Positions 1 to 13,335 of a stretch of 64,000 nt of DNA are shown in pieces. The notes under the pieces are model-generated. The model worked only from the letters and a program-made list of their open reading frames with translations, was not told the origin of the DNA and did not search any database. Source of the stretch: Varroa destructor (lineage: Eukaryota; Arthropoda; Arachnida; Mesostigmata; Varroidae); contig NW_019211458.1 of assembly GCF_002443255.2 (NCBI RefSeq), positions 39,565,897 through 39,629,896 on the forward strand, read 5' to 3'. A program made the translations under genes and the position numbers. The number at the start of each line of letters is the position of its first letter. The first letter of the stretch is position 1.

Positions 1-257
1 CCGGAAACATTGCACACTAACAATTCACCTGCCTGTTTAACTTCAATTCATGTGTACGCCGGCCAGGATTATCCAGTTGGTAAGAAACTTCTGACGAACA
101 GTATCATAGTACTTATCGAAATTCTATGAGCATCTATTGTCTTCGTGACGCAAAGTTAGTTGTAGTGGCTTTATTTTAGACCAGTTTCTGCCCTTGTCAC
201 CGCTGTATTGCACAGAAACCGACAAAGGAGTGTCCAGTCAGCGAACTGTCAAGCTGA

Positions 258-260
<3 letters not shown>

Positions 261-299
<39 letters not shown>
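261..299. repeat. (TA)n microsatellite
   Basis: An uninterrupted TA run spans 261-291, followed by one TG interruption and a short TA tail. It lies in non-coding DNA. Confidence 0.95.
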
Positions 300-3024
300 G
301 GCGACTATTTTGTAAAATGCCAAATTAAGCTTCTAATCAATGTCGTTATGAAATTAGCAGGTTTTGTTTTCAAAACTATATCAACTTAAACCAGTAATGC
401 AAATTACAAAAGCTAAGAAAGCGAGTGTCCTATTCTAGGAATAATATTGCCTACGTACATAGTCATTCATACAGAATGTGCTTTAACTAGCCTATACTCT
501 GTGCGTTAAGTGCCTATCGTCAGATATATACACGTACAAATGTACGTTTACGGCTTACTTTTTGGTAGATGGGCATACTAACAAGTCAAAAAAGCAGCGC
601 GACAATGGGTATGTCTTACGAAATGCAGGTTGCTTGAGGATAACGATATTTTTGGTTTTAGCAGATAGTGCATATGATGATAAAAAATAACCATATCTAA
701 CAAGATTACCTATGTTAAAATATAAATGTAAATGGTTTATCTGGTTCGGAAAATCGCTTACCACGAAGCAAGGCATTTCAGACCTCTATCTGCGTGAGTC
801 TGCTAGCAGATACTTACACAAGAGATTATCGTAGTCTGCTCGTCTGTGGAGCTCTCTTTTCATCATTAAAATGGAAATGATCTTGTTTCCGAAGGCCACT
901 TGAATTCCAGTTTTTAGAAAGTTTTAGTTGAAGTATTCAGGCAATATAGAATGCTTTGGGGAGGGGGAAAGGGGTATTCCTCTGTTGGCCTCTCAGTGCC
1001 ATGGCCAAAAGTTTTTCGCGACCTAATGATACCAGAGGATGCAGACAAAGCTACGAGAATGCATCTAGTAAGAAACGCTGTGTTCCAGGTTTCCGTATAG
1101 CAGCTTTGCAGTTCCTTGCTTGTGTTCCTCTATTTTTCTTTGCTTTATCTTTTTTGCTCTATATATTTTTATTAGTGACATTAAAATACGTATCGACAAT
1201 GAACAAAGGAGGCACCAACTTACTCTGTTGTTTACGCATCTAAGATAATTGCGAAGTGAAAAAAATGCAGAGGAATGTAAATAAGTAAAGACGTGTGTCC
1301 AAGTTTTCCACGAAACAAAATGGCGTACGGCAAGATGCTATGCTGCTGCGCCCACTTCAACTGCCACGGAAAAAAACGAATATTTTTTACGTGTGTATAT
1401 CTATGTATTGTGCGTATTGTTGTGTATCTCGTGTCCGTTCTAGCGCCGGGTGCCGCATCTGGCGCGGCTAAACGGTTGTTGGAAGCTGGCCGAAAAGGTC
1501 AAGTCTTTCGACGAGTCCCCGCCTTCACCCCAGTCGCCGGTCGCTTAGCGTATTCAGATAAAATTTAGCCAGCTGATTGAGACAATAACGACAACAAGAG
1601 TAAGAACTGCAAGAATGACGACATATTCACCCTCGAAATGAAAGTTATGCATTCTGATATTCGCGAAAGACGACCAGACAATGACGATGCTGGTGAAACG
1701 GTACGCTTCACCAAGTCGATGATCTAGCACTTCATCAATATTCGAAACCCGCACTATTGCCACCGACGGCTTACCACGCCCCAAAATTTCCTCGCCCACA
1801 ACGATGTGGAATGACGATGAATTGGCAAGCGGGGCTCTCCGAAAAAGCGACGACTACATCAACAAGCGTCTCTGGTAGGACGAAAAGCCAGGGGTTGCTT
1901 TAATCAATTGTACAATGTGGTAAAACAACGACTAGCACCTTCTCATTGGCTGACATTGTGTGTCGAATCAACGAGTGCCCTGATACACCGTTAGAGCATT
2001 CAGGAGCAGTCTCATGACACATTCAGGACTGCCGGGTCCATACACGTTGAAATCGAGCTTCGACCACCACTAATAGATCGACTAACAACCTACCAAATAT
2101 AAGCGTCACCATAAAGACTATTCTAATTCGTCCGTTCTCCATCTAACGTGTCTCCACTACGTTACTGCGTTCGTTGCCCTCTAACGCTGCTACCCTCCTG
2201 TTCTGCTAACGGTCAGTCAAAAACTCAAGTCGCTCCTAATCAAAGCCTTCTTTCAAACGGCGCTGAATTTATCAAATGCTTTGGTTTTTAATTCAATACT
2301 TTAATAGTCGAAATTATTATCACGGTTGTTATTGTTGCTTAATCCGGTTGGTCGATGTCACTTGAGTTTCTAATCAGTTTCTGTTCTTAGTCTATAATTT
2401 CACCCAAATCACCTTGGTAGCTCTCCTTCGTCCTGGCTGTCTGGCAATTACATCCGTTGTCCTTCTGCTTATTCTATAGGTTCTATCTTCACCAATGAGT
2501 CTATATGGCAGCCATCTATAGTCACCGTTGCTTGTCGTTTGTGCGTGAAGCAATATAGACGCGTGCTGTCCAAATTTGAACGATACCTCATATTTACCGC
2601 GAAGATGTCTAACGTATTTAATTTGGATATTTGCTCATTAAATGTTTGTTCTTTATGCAAATATTGGCACGTTTTGTCAAATTTTCAGTAGCGATTTTTT
2701 TTTCTTGTGACTTTTCTCGTTGCCCTTCTCAGAACGATCAATAACTGTATCGGTTAGGCACCTTTTAAGTTCGTTCTCCCATGTTTGCGCCTCGTGATTC
2801 AATAGGCTACCCTATTCAACGAGCTCTCTGAGAACGTGTTCGTTAATACAGGTATGTTAATTTAGGTTATGTTTATCTGTATAGATTGAGCCAAAAAAAA
2901 AACTTCTACGTCTTCCCTTTTTCAACCACATATCTATACTTAGTTTCATTACACCGAGTTCATCCAAGACGTCCGGATCTTGTACTCGATATCCACGGTA
3001 TATCTGCCACACTACTGCTCATTT

Positions 3025-3048
3025 TATATATATATATATATATATATA
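3025..3048. repeat. (TA)n microsatellite
   Basis: A perfect TA run of about 12 units. It is translated as Tyr-Ile repeats in spurious open frames, which are artefacts of the repeat. Confidence 0.95.
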
Positions 3049-4834
3049 CTACATTTATCAACTTTCATCGAACCACTGGTCTGGCTGTTCCGTTTTTCGT
3101 CACGCACAGTCGGGTCACGCAATGCGCTCCATCCAGTTGTAACAACGCACGCCAGACGCAATTGCCACTATCACAACCAAAACGAACAAGATCCAAGCCG
3201 ACCGGAAGCCTTCCCCGCGCGTAGCGGCCTATTTACGTCCAACAGAGACTTGCGCAGCGATTAACCCATTGGTGTGAATGAAAAAATTAGTCATTGATTG
3301 CTGGGAGCATCACCATTAATAGAAACGCGAAAACCTTGGGTACGCGCGCGGTAACCCAGTAGTGCTTTGCGCCTCGCGTCGTATTCAGTTGTTTCTTCGT
3401 ACACCGCCGCCCCTCTATATAGCCACTGTATAATTCCTTCTCTACTTTGTCTGTCTGACTCCTTGCTTATCTGCGATTCGTTCTGCTGTTTGCTAGCGAT
3501 GCACTGTGGGGGGACGCAGATAGAATCGTGTCGCGTGCATTGGTATATACCACTTTTCAGTTTCAGTCATCGCAACTGCAGTAGAAACAGCAGAATCTGA
3601 GTGGGCATTTTCCCATTTGCCCGTTCCACTGAAGTGACCTTCGATCAGCTGCATCGCCAACACGACCAACGAATAAGATCGAATAAGAAAACGTCAGTTT
3701 GGAAGTTGTAGAGTATTGTTTTTAGATTTACTTTTTTTAACTCGCTTTCTTTTCTCCCTCCTGCCTAGCCCTGCTATTCCGTTCAGGCTCAACTCTTCTA
3801 CAGTTCCATATATGAATGCTGTCAATTGGATAGAGTCGGCATATGTAGACTGAATGGACAATGTAGCCTATGGTCATCATGGAGAATAGTGATGTTGCTA
3901 AACTATTTGTCATGTTTATGAATACATTTAGGCATCGAATGTTAATACCACAGCACTTGTAGTCTGAACAAGTTACGCTCGTACCACTAGAAAATCTTTT
4001 TCCTTGTCACAAATACTCTTTTGACAGCTATGGCATCATCCACCCTTCTGTCTTTCACGAATACTTACTTATAGAGACAGTCGCACCGGCTTAATTAGGC
4101 CTAGATCTGTTCTAGCTCAGCACCGCAGCGATCCGCTGTTGCGGGCGTATCGTACGTTCGCGACCGAGAACAACCTGCAAACTATAGTTACTGCCAATTT
4201 CTACCTTTACTTGTACTAGCATTACTATTATCGTTATAACGCCGCTCGGACACCTTTTATCCTGCTCTCGCCACAGATTTTGTACTGTTATGCAAATGTC
4301 GTCTGAGATCAGAGTGTGGTAGCTGTTTAGGCTTTGGCAAGGTTTACCGCCCACATGTGTTTCGGTGGCAATAAAACTAGAGTGATGATTATGATGGCGA
4401 TGTTGATGATAGTGGTCGAATTAACGCCCAATAGGTCTGTGACACTTGAACTATGACCTTGCCTTTCCATTTTCCTCGGTGCCGCTATCCTGGGCCTGCC
4501 TTTTCCTTTCACTATATATCTATAGCCTTTATGAGTTGCTTATTTCCCTCCTATATTTTTTTCTGATTTTTATCAGACTTTCCAGATTTTCCAAGGGGAC
4601 AAAGTACTGCAGCTGCTACCACTAGTGTAGCCTAACTCGATCTATTCTAGTTACGTAGTTACCTTGTGCAGCTCGATTGGTGGATCGTTTGCCTGTTCAT
4701 TGGTTCATTTTGAACAACCCGACTGTTCTGAGATTGATTTGATCTAATCTAGCCCTATTGATTCGATCACCACCACTGCGGTGTTTTGCCTTCTAGCATT
4801 AACTTTCGCCCTTGTTCGTTTCGTGCGCTCACAG

Positions 4835-6370
4835 GTCGACATGAGCACAGTAGAGGTGCTACTTTCGCATGACAACGCGCTCATCAATAAGGACGATTCC
4901 GATGACGAGCGGGGAGACGGATTCCTCAAGACGGGAAGCCGCTATGGAGGCTTGCCTCGGCCACGCTCCGAATGCTGTTTCCCGCGCATGGAAATCCTGG
5001 CTTCCTCACCTGAGCCCGGCAAGCCCGCGGTGCTCAGTCCTTCACAGACGATGTCGTCGCTACATCGAGCGTCAATCGTATCCACACTGGCGCCCTTCAA
5101 TCCGCCGTGCCCATCTGTTTCAGCGGCAGGCCTCACACTTTCCGTGACGCCGGCCACTCCAGCTACGCCTGTGGCGCCGCCTGTTCCCAAGGTGATGCCA
5201 TCAGGTTCGGCCTCCTCTGGTCATAGTTTAAGTCAGGGCTCCACACCTGTGCCCCCCCATTCGGGCCCGTCGGGAACTTTCCTTGGGTCGGGTCCGCTAA
5301 AGGCCCCTGCAATCTTAGCAACTACAGCAACAGTGGTAGCAGCAGCAGCCAGTCAAGGCCAAACCGGTCCAATTAATCGGGCCGGTAGTGGCAATGATAA
5401 AAACCGAAATGCGCCCAGCACAAGGAGCTGCGCATCCACAACAGCAGCAACTACAATGACGAGTAGTTCTATCAGTAGTGGTAAGGCTAACATTAGCGCT
5501 GGCAACAATACGAGTTGCAGCGGTAACACGACCATGTTGCCAAGAAGCAGTGTGAAGGCTTTCACTGCTGGTTCGACGACGTCGTCCAACGGAGCCAACG
5601 TCGAAAAGGACACAAGTAACGTAAGGACGGTGCTGTCCTCGCAGACTGTAGCAGGAGGAGGCGTAGGTGGCCAGGTTTCCAATAGCAGGGATTGGCAATC
5701 TCAGCCGAGCAATCAGCTAGCCGCCGGCACAACATCGTTCATTAGTCCGAAGGACGCTGGCGTCAGTAAGGACGTCACTTTTTCGAAGTCAGAAAAAAAA
5801 CCGACTGTAGCAATCGATCGTGTCGGCGGCAGTGGGAGCGGCAGTAAACCAGACGTAGCAAGTAGCAACTGTAAGATTAGTAAAGATACCGTTAACAGCA
5901 GTACTAGCAGGTTAATCGGCGGCGGAGTAGTCGCACATGGACTTGCAAGTAAGGATGCTGTTACTGGAAAGGACATCATCGGCCACCAGCATAGGGACGC
6001 TGTTGTCGGTGGCGACACCGTTGGTAGCAGCAGCAAGCCAACGCCGCAGGGCGCCGTCTCTACCACCGATAGCAGCAGTAGCAGCGCGAAGTCGACTTTG
6101 CCGCGTTCTATAACTGCCGGAACCAGCCCATCGACGAAGACTATTCAGCCAACGCATTCGTCATCAACATCGGCATCGGAATGCGCGACCATACTGCCCA
6201 CGGTCATAAACACGTTGGACCTTCCTGCTAGCGGCAGGACAAAGGACGTCGCGAATAAAAGCAAGGAATCCAACGTGTCGACTGGGGCCGCTTCCGCGCC
6301 CGGTTGTAGGTCAAATAGAGAGTCCAGTAGCAGTAGTTACAGCAGTAGCGGCAGTATAAGCAAGAAATAA
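4835..6370 (+). CDS. Terminal or sole coding exon of an unidentified Ser/Thr/Gly/Ala-rich protein
   Basis: I do not recognise this gene. The frame is open for over 1.5 kb in AT-rich DNA where chance frames are usually under 0.4 kb, and its bases are clearly richer in GC. A pyrimidine-rich tract with an AG at 4833-4834 makes a good splice acceptor. The first ATG, with G at -3, is at 4841, six bases into the exon, so either translation starts there (509 residues) or the exon continues an upstream frame. Near the start is an acidic patch (DDSDDERGD, residues about 18-26 from that ATG), then a Cys-Cys and proline-rich segment. The rest is dominated by Ser, Thr, Gly and Ala with scattered Lys-Asp pairs, and ends in Ser runs and a Lys-Lys terminus. 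No transmembrane segment, zinc finger or enzyme motif is visible. A disordered regulatory tail is likely (inference). A polyadenylation hexamer follows the stop by 28 bases. Confidence 0.7.
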   Translation, partial: VDMSTVEVLLSHDNALINKDDSDDERGDGFLKTGSRYGGLPRPRSECCFPRMEILASSPEPGKPAVLSPSQTMSSLHRASIVSTLAPFNPPCPSVSAAGLTLSVTPATPATPVAPPVPKVMPSGSASSGHSLSQGSTPVPPHSGPSGTFLGSGPLKAPAILATTATVVAAAASQGQTGPINRAGSGNDKNRNAPSTRSCASTTAATTMTSSSISSGKANISAGNNTSCSGNTTMLPRSSVKAFTAGSTTSSNGANVEKDTSNVRTVLSSQTVAGGGVGGQVSNSRDWQSQPSNQLAAGTTSFISPKDAGVSKDVTFSKSEKKPTVAIDRVGGSGSGSKPDVASSNCKISKDTVNSSTSRLIGGGVVAHGLASKDAVTGKDIIGHQHRDAVVGGDTVGSSSKPTPQGAVSTTDSSSSSAKSTLPRSITAGTSPSTKTIQPTHSSSTSASECATILPTVINTLDLPASGRTKDVANKSKESNVSTGAASAPGCRSNRESSSSSYSSSGSISKK

Positions 6371-6398
6371 TGGGAGAGGTAAACGCTATAATAGTAAC

Positions 6399-6404
6399 AA
6401 TAAA
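6399..6404 (+). promoter_or_regulatory. Candidate polyadenylation signal AATAAA
   Basis: This is a canonical hexamer 28 bases after the TAA stop of the low-complexity exon. It may be a proximal site. The A-rich sense strand continues for several kilobases, so more distal sites, such as 13848-13853, are also possible. Confidence 0.4.
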
Positions 6405-9400
6405 GTACAGATACGAGGCGTGTGTATGCGTCGTTTTCGATCGTCATGTGTCAAGAGCAAGGCTTACTTTAATACTAATAATACACGAATTATAACTAAA
6501 ACGCAAATAGAGTGAACGGGTAAACAAAATCAGAGCGAGGAGAACAAGATCAAGGACGGTTTTACTCCCCGCAACAGCATCCGTTCATACGGCCAAGTTA
6601 CATAGTGGCCGCTTGCAAAAATAACACCAGCAAAAAATAGAAATCAAGCAATACACTATGTTACAGTTCGCTATAACATTTATACTCCGGTGAAGCACGG
6701 TGCCATTGGAAATTTTAGCGTCGTCCAATTGATCACAAACCAAAAAAAAAGGTACACTGATGACGCAGACAGCAATCTAAAATTGAAACGATACGAACTG
6801 TTCAATGAAGTGTCCTCGATACAGGTACATAGGAGCAAACGATTGCACCTACATGACAATGATGATGACACCGCAGGGGGGCACAGCCTAGAGTTCGGGG
6901 AGACAGGAAAGAGGTGGCGTTCAATCAGCCCTCGTACTTAATCTCGGAACATTTATACAAGACCCGTCCCGCGGTTAATAATATCATTATTTTATTAAGA
7001 CAAATATTAATGGTAATGAGAATATATGGTATCATTGTTATTACTGGTGTCATAATGACTATTATACACAGAGCATATGGAACGCGCAGCGACTTCATCA
7101 GAGACGATCTTCCGGACGTAGAGAAACAACGACGATGATGAGCAAAAGATTCAGTAGACGAGCTCATTGAACAAGTCTATATTATTTACTCGCAGTCACA
7201 TTGTTAAGAATTCATAGTACGAGTAATAAGAATAGGGACAGCAACAATGCTATTGCTACTATTATTGTTGTTGTTGTTGCTGCTACAATAATTTAGGAAA
7301 TGTAAAAGCAACCATCCTGTAGATATTATATCATTAATATACACACAGTAGAAGCTGATGCTTTTTTGTCTTCTTACACAAATGTCAGCATATAATGGAT
7401 GCGTAACGCGTTAACTCAATGATGGATCGATGCCATTCCCTCCTCTCTACAGATTTTCATCGTTTCAGAATAATATTTCCAAATGGATAAAATATAACCC
7501 CAGCCCAAAAACATAAGTTTGCTAACATGCCAATTCGTATACAAATAGACGCTGTGTCGAAATCAGCCAGCAGACACACGTATGCACTTACAGGCTTACT
7601 AAGCTTACAATAACGGGGTGAATGTAAGGTTTTTGAAAAACATAGGATAACGATGGGCCTAGATGAATAGGCCGATTGCGTAGTTTTCTCGTTCATTATA
7701 AGCCCATTCTCAGTTGAACATTTCCGTCTGTGCCTATTGGGCCTCAACCCAAAAGACCTCGCCTCTTTAATCAATAAGGAAAAAGCATTATAAATATCTA
7801 CCACGACGACACGTTCGAGATTAACAGGGACTTGCTAAAATTTACGAATAAATCATCGTAATAATAATTATAAAATCGTACCCGTAAAATTCGAATGGGA
7901 CGAAATTTATTTTGTTTGTATGAATTTACTAGCAGCGGACGAGTATTTTTTCAGCTGTTTGTTGGCTAAGGACAAAACTGCTATATCGGTTAGACATATG
8001 GCGTATCTAAAATCGATTCGAATATAGTCGGGCAATATTTCTATTGCTATGGAAACAAAAGAGCTAGACGTCCACTCTCACTATGTTGAAACCGTTAGCT
8101 AGATCCAATAACATGAATTACAATGTAAGATTGAAGTGCGACCGTTAGTTAATCATAATTATTAGTCCTACTAGAACATTTTTCTAATCTTCTAGGCTTT
8201 TCTACATAAAGCCGTCAAGTAATTTTTTCTCTAGGAAAATTATGCATCGATATGCTACTGTGTGAGCGAACACCGAATGCTTGATCCTCAGCCGATTCAC
8301 TGCAGCGGTTTCAAGAAACTCAAAGCGGACTCGCCCCTAATGGCAAAAAATAGAACACGGAAAATTATTAACACACTAACAACCAGGGGATAATTTAATT
8401 AACATACCATAATAACCAAAATAATTACCAAAATTTTCGTGATCACAATATCAAGTAGCTTAAGTAAATATAGCTTTAAGGCGTATAGGGTATCTGGATT
8501 CACATTTAACTCTGGATAGCTATATAGCAGATACTACATTTACGGTAGGAACACGGCTGTACTTGACACAACGCTCGGTTATCGTTACATATATTATATA
8601 TATGGCTTCTGCAGCCCTTAGAGGACAAAATGGCAATGATATATCGTTGTGACGAATAACAGAGACACACAGAAAATCTATTTTCTATTACCAAATTCTA
8701 TTCGCTTGTAGCAGCTTGCATAGTTGATTGTGTTCTGAAAAGTAAACGAGACGTGACTTGAATTTCAGTTCGATACAAATTGCTGCAAAGAGAAAGCTGT
8801 GTGAAAAAAGGCCTTGACCTCTACAGCGGAGGTACTACTGGGTCCTTACCTAGCCTTACCTAGAGTTTCGTTGGTAACTACCTAAAAACTACTTGAATAG
8901 TCGTGATAATTGGTGAGACACTCGAACAAGCACATCGAACAATAGATTAGTAACGAACAACGATAAGACTAACACAAACTACCACAAGGAAAGATTCACA
9001 CCCGTTTATGTTTACTGCTACATCGATTTAGAAAATAATCAACGCAGCGAAATTATCGGATCGAACATTTTCCAGAAAGTCATCGATGGTAGAATCGCTG
9101 CAGAAGTAAAGTCGATGCCGAATAGTATTCGTATTCCCCTAAGCGTTTCAATTGAAAAGACCGTGAGAAGCCCGAGCGTCTCATTTCAATATGAATCTAA
9201 TTAGAATATGACACGAGAGAAAAGTGATCAAATGAACGAATCTACGAACACCGCCGTAAAGCGAATAAGCATCCTAAAACCATCAACTACTATTATCATA
9301 GGTATGCAGAAACGCATCTATTATACATACGTGAATGTTTATGTGAAACGTAAAGAGTTATCATTAATTAAACAATAATGACGATTATTACTCATACCGA

Positions 9401-10902
9401 GAACAGTCGATAGACCATTATTAAGAAGAACTCTAGCGCAAGCTGCGACTGAACATTATAACAATGTTTACAGGGCGAGGCTAGATCAATAATTTTGATG
9501 ACGAACTTCCGACTGACGACGACGGCGACAACAGCGACAATAACAATAACAACAGCAGCTGTAGCAGCAGCTAATGGCCACCAACAGGATAAACGTTATC
9601 TGAGCGGGAGAGAGAGAAAAAAAAGCAGACGAAACAAACCAATCTTATTTTAAGATTTTCCATGTCGGGACTTCCCTCAGCGTCTGTCTTCGTAAAAGTT
9701 CTATTGCGTCGATGATGCCGATCGAAAGATAGACACATTGATCAACAAGACAGATTGTTCATGTTACTATTACTAGAAAGTAAGTATTGTAATGTGCTTT
9801 CTCGCCGCACGTTCGGCGAACAGCTTCTCGCCAACGCTAAAATATTAACTGCTTAAGTATATGCGTGAACAAACGTTTAATGTACTGCCTTAACGCGTTG
9901 TTCCCAAAACTAACTGCGTGGGAACATATCGAGTGTACCGATAGTGTTGATTTTTTGCCTAAATTTTGGATATTCATTGGTTACCGTCTCGCACGAATGG
10001 TGAAAACTGCATTATATGTGGCAGCTGCGTCCAGCGTGACGGACGTACGTGGCGGGAGAACGCTTGTAAATCATAAAAAAGTCTTCGATCAGCTCAGGCG
10101 CTGGTTGACCATAGACGTAAGTCTGTAGTTAGTCGACACAGTCGCCGTTATTGATGATCTTCACGTCGTCGAGTACGTCGGTGCACGCTGTTTTTTTTTA
10201 CAAAATCATCCCAGATTCAATCAGGACAAACGCAAAGCATCAACGTGGCGAGGCTGACGTTGACCAGCTTTGGTTGAGTCAGGATGGAACTATGGGAGGC
10301 AATAACTAATCATGGATACGCTATTGCAGGTGGACAAACATAGGGGAAGAAGCTAAAAGGGGAAAATCTAGATGTACAATTATAGACAACGACATTACTC
10401 GAGACGGTGAGACAACAACTACAATAATAATAAAAGACAAGCAAAAGATGGCAATCTTTGATATCTCAGCACACGTTTAGACGCTGTGTGGAGGTCCCCA
10501 TAAGCGACCCCTGATGTCATTTGGAACCCTTGTACGTTAACTAACTGATTTTGTAAATGCGTTTACTTGTCATATATTGATATACATTGATATATGATAA
10601 TATTTGTTATGCATCTAATGATATTATATAGAGATGAGGATGATGGTTATACTGATGCTCGATGATCGTAATCATTTAGTAGCGTTAATGAAAATGACGC
10701 AAAAGGCCAAAATCTGACGAGAACAATACGCGAGGCAAAGCGGAGGCAGAACAAAGGAAAAAAACCTGCGAGCCGATTATCCTAGCAAGGTCTGCATAAA
10801 GTAAAATAACTAACACCATCAACTAGCAGCAACAGCTACATGAACGATTTCACTAACATTAATTACACGATCAATCCAACAGGTTAGAAAGCGCTCTCTC
10901 TC

Positions 10903-10905
<3 letters not shown>

Positions 10906-10955
<50 letters not shown>
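10906..10955. repeat. (AT)n microsatellite, about 25 units
   Basis: A perfect run preceded by a CT-rich stretch (about 10891-10905). It is the first of three or four TA tracts within about 500 bases. Confidence 0.95.
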
Positions 10956-10958
<3 letters not shown>

Positions 10959-11018
10959 GAAGTAACATTATTATATTATATAATAAAACTAAACAATGGT
11001 ATATAGCATAATGAGGAA

Positions 11019-11022
<4 letters not shown>

Positions 11023-11053
<31 letters not shown>
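11023..11053. repeat. (AT)n microsatellite
   Basis: A perfect AT run following a CA step, 68 bases after the preceding TA tract. Confidence 0.95.
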
Positions 11054-11054
<1 letters not shown>

Positions 11055-11242
11055 GCTGAAGACTATTAAATAACGCATTAGACAATGGAAGAACTACGAA
11101 GACTATTAGCAAAGAGCCACTGTAGACGAGAAGCGTTTTTTAGAAATAAGGTTATATCTTTTTCGTTTCGAACTATCTGAGCAATCCAAAAAACACATGC
11201 ATACGGATCCATGTACAGACAGATCACATGCACACATGCACG

Positions 11243-11260
11243 TATATATATATATATATA
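11243..11260. repeat. (TA)n microsatellite
   Basis: A short perfect TA run embedded in CA/TG-rich sequence. A further imperfect TA tract lies at about 11395-11414. Confidence 0.9.
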
Positions 11261-11468
11261 CAGACGTAAATACAGACATTAAACCAATCATTCGATCGGA
11301 TGAAAGCATTACGACCCACCGCGTAGTTACTTAATGTACATCTGAAAACGGAGGACCCCGCCCCAGAAATGGAGCAAATTAATGATTTAATTAGATATAT
11401 ATACATATATATACACCATTCATACAGGAAAAACAATATTATGAAGCAGCATAAAACACACTTCTGAG

Positions 11469-11490
11469 CAAAGTTATTTTAATAACTTTG
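11469..11490. repeat. Perfect 10-bp inverted repeat with 2-nt spacer
   Basis: Arms CAAAGTTATT and AATAACTTTG flank TT. Transcribed RNA could form a small hairpin. No function is evident. Confidence 0.7.
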
Positions 11491-11764
11491 AATAACCGCA
11501 GATATGCGATAAATGATTATTAATATATAATAACTACTATCTATATTAACATCATTAAGATATCGTTCCTATAGATCGGATCATAAGATCATTTCTGATG
11601 ACGTAAAAATGATCGGGATCAACTGTAAAAATTCTTACCTACAGCAGGTTAATATGGACGACCGTACTGGATGAAAGCGTCGTCTGATACTAGCGACATC
11701 TATAAGGAACACTATTGGTAAGAGCATAAGTAATTATTATATGAGCGGGTGTTTTAAAAGTCGA

Positions 11765-11776
11765 GGGGGGGGGGGG
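11765..11776. repeat. Poly-G run, 12 bases
   Basis: A homopolymer of 12 G on the plus strand in otherwise AT-rich DNA. Such runs are prone to length variation and sequencing error. Confidence 0.9.
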
Positions 11777-13315
11777 TGAGATCTCGTTAAATAAAGAGCT
11801 TTTCCGATGGTACCTTTGAGTGTCGATATTCAGCTACTGGCTAAAAGTCGAACTTCATAGAAAAAGGGTTGCCTGAAAAATAACAGTTTGGGAAACATGT
11901 TAATTTATAGAGAATATTGCATTAATTGGAAAAACGGGAAATATGTTGATTTGTACAAATAATGCTGTATGTTTAAAAGACATGTATCCCCCCGTTTGTC
12001 CTTATTTCGAGTGTTTATTGCGGTATTAGCAGTTAATCTGACTAAAAGAAAATTTGCTTTTCGAGCTCGGCCGGGATATTTAATCGTATTATGCTACGCG
12101 TTGCCTTGCCAGCTCAGACTTCTTCAACATGTCGTCAGATCCACCAGTGGGGTAACAAACGAAAAGAACAGTCTTCTTTTTACGCGGTTACTGCTAAGTC
12201 TATGGGTGCAGTGGATAATTTTTCAGTAACATAATTTGAAAGACAAAAAAATCACGCTCAGTGATCTAAATTTTTCACTTATTTAACTTAGTGTTACTAT
12301 TTACTTATAGTGAGTTAGCTTAAAGCAGATTCTCATCTACACACGCTCACACACGCCTATGTCCTTAACGTCTCACTCCAGGCAACATCTTTCACATAAT
12401 CATATGTTTTCGGCTATCTGTCAGGTGGTTTTTCTTCAGAAATTTGCCCTTTGGCGGTAAAATGAATACCGGGCCCAATGCGTTCGTTAGGAAAAATGCT
12501 TTGTGCATTGAACTTTACCAACTATTCAAGGACTGATCTCGAGGGTTAAGGCACTCTGTACGTACTTATCGGTTTCACTGAGTACGAGAAATAAATTAAG
12601 TGAGATATTAACACCGAAGAACATTGAACACTGAACAAGCAAGTGAATATAAGTGACAAAAAAGCTATCGATGACGAGTGGACATCCCGTTATTCGGTGT
12701 AAACTCAGAGGGGCAACGTCGAAAAACGCACTAGGCCGTCGAGTTGGGAAAACGGAAGAGGACAACATACGTTTGAAGGAGACACTTTAACGAGATGAAA
12801 TAATTACAGTTATGGTAAAGGTGAAAATTAATCGATAATTAAAAACCTACCAAGATAATGCTGGTGAAATGGGTACATTACGTGCATAGCATTAACGTTA
12901 CATAAATATACATAAATCTATAAATATATTAATATAATAATAAGGTAGGAGGCATGAAAGAAGAAGCAACTGAGCAAAAAAGACGGAACGACAGAGGCGT
13001 ATATAAACTAGATGCCCCAAGAAATATTGATGTTAAAGGAGATACGTTGACTGATTGAAGAAACAAATAATTTAATGAGACTAGCTGCGAAAAAGATTCA
13101 CTTAGAGAATGCGTCAATAGAAGGAAACCCAAACTTTGCAGACGATACTACGACTGAAACACGATGGAAGTAGTAAAAGACTCAAAAAAGCAAAGACCAA
13201 TAGATAATACTAATAATAATAGTGGTAAAAATAAAAACCACACTACTATGACGATTCCGATAATGTCTCTCGACAGAAAATATAAGTAGACATATTTAAA
13301 CGATAAACTAGAGAG

Positions 13316-13335
13316 TATATATATATATATATATA
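13316..13335. repeat. (TA)n microsatellite
   Basis: A TA run of about 10 units, continued by an imperfect TA tail. Confidence 0.9.

Larger units (their letters stand above)
1..4834. other. Non-coding stretch left of the low-complexity exon
   Basis: No reading frame here looks like conserved protein; the open frames are short, cysteine- or hydrophobic-rich, and many begin with non-ATG codons. The stretch holds TA microsatellites at 261-299 and 3025-3048 and a few less AT-rich patches (about 1440-1560 and 3100-3250). If the exon starting at 4835 has upstream partners, this is probably intron or 5' flank of that gene. The last 50 bases are pyrimidine-rich and end in a splice acceptor at 4833-4834. 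I could not identify an upstream exon with a strong, phase-matched donor. Confidence 0.5.

Noticed and set aside
4942..6157. Several minus-strand and one plus-strand frame within the low-complexity exon
   Set aside because: They mirror the GC-richer Ser/Thr repeats of the main frame, which is longer and bounded by a splice acceptor and a polyadenylation signal.
10819..11112. Open frames with long Tyr-Ile repeats over TA microsatellites (also near 3000, 25800 and 25850)
   Set aside because: The residues come directly from TA repeats, which lack stops in one register; there is no other coding signal.
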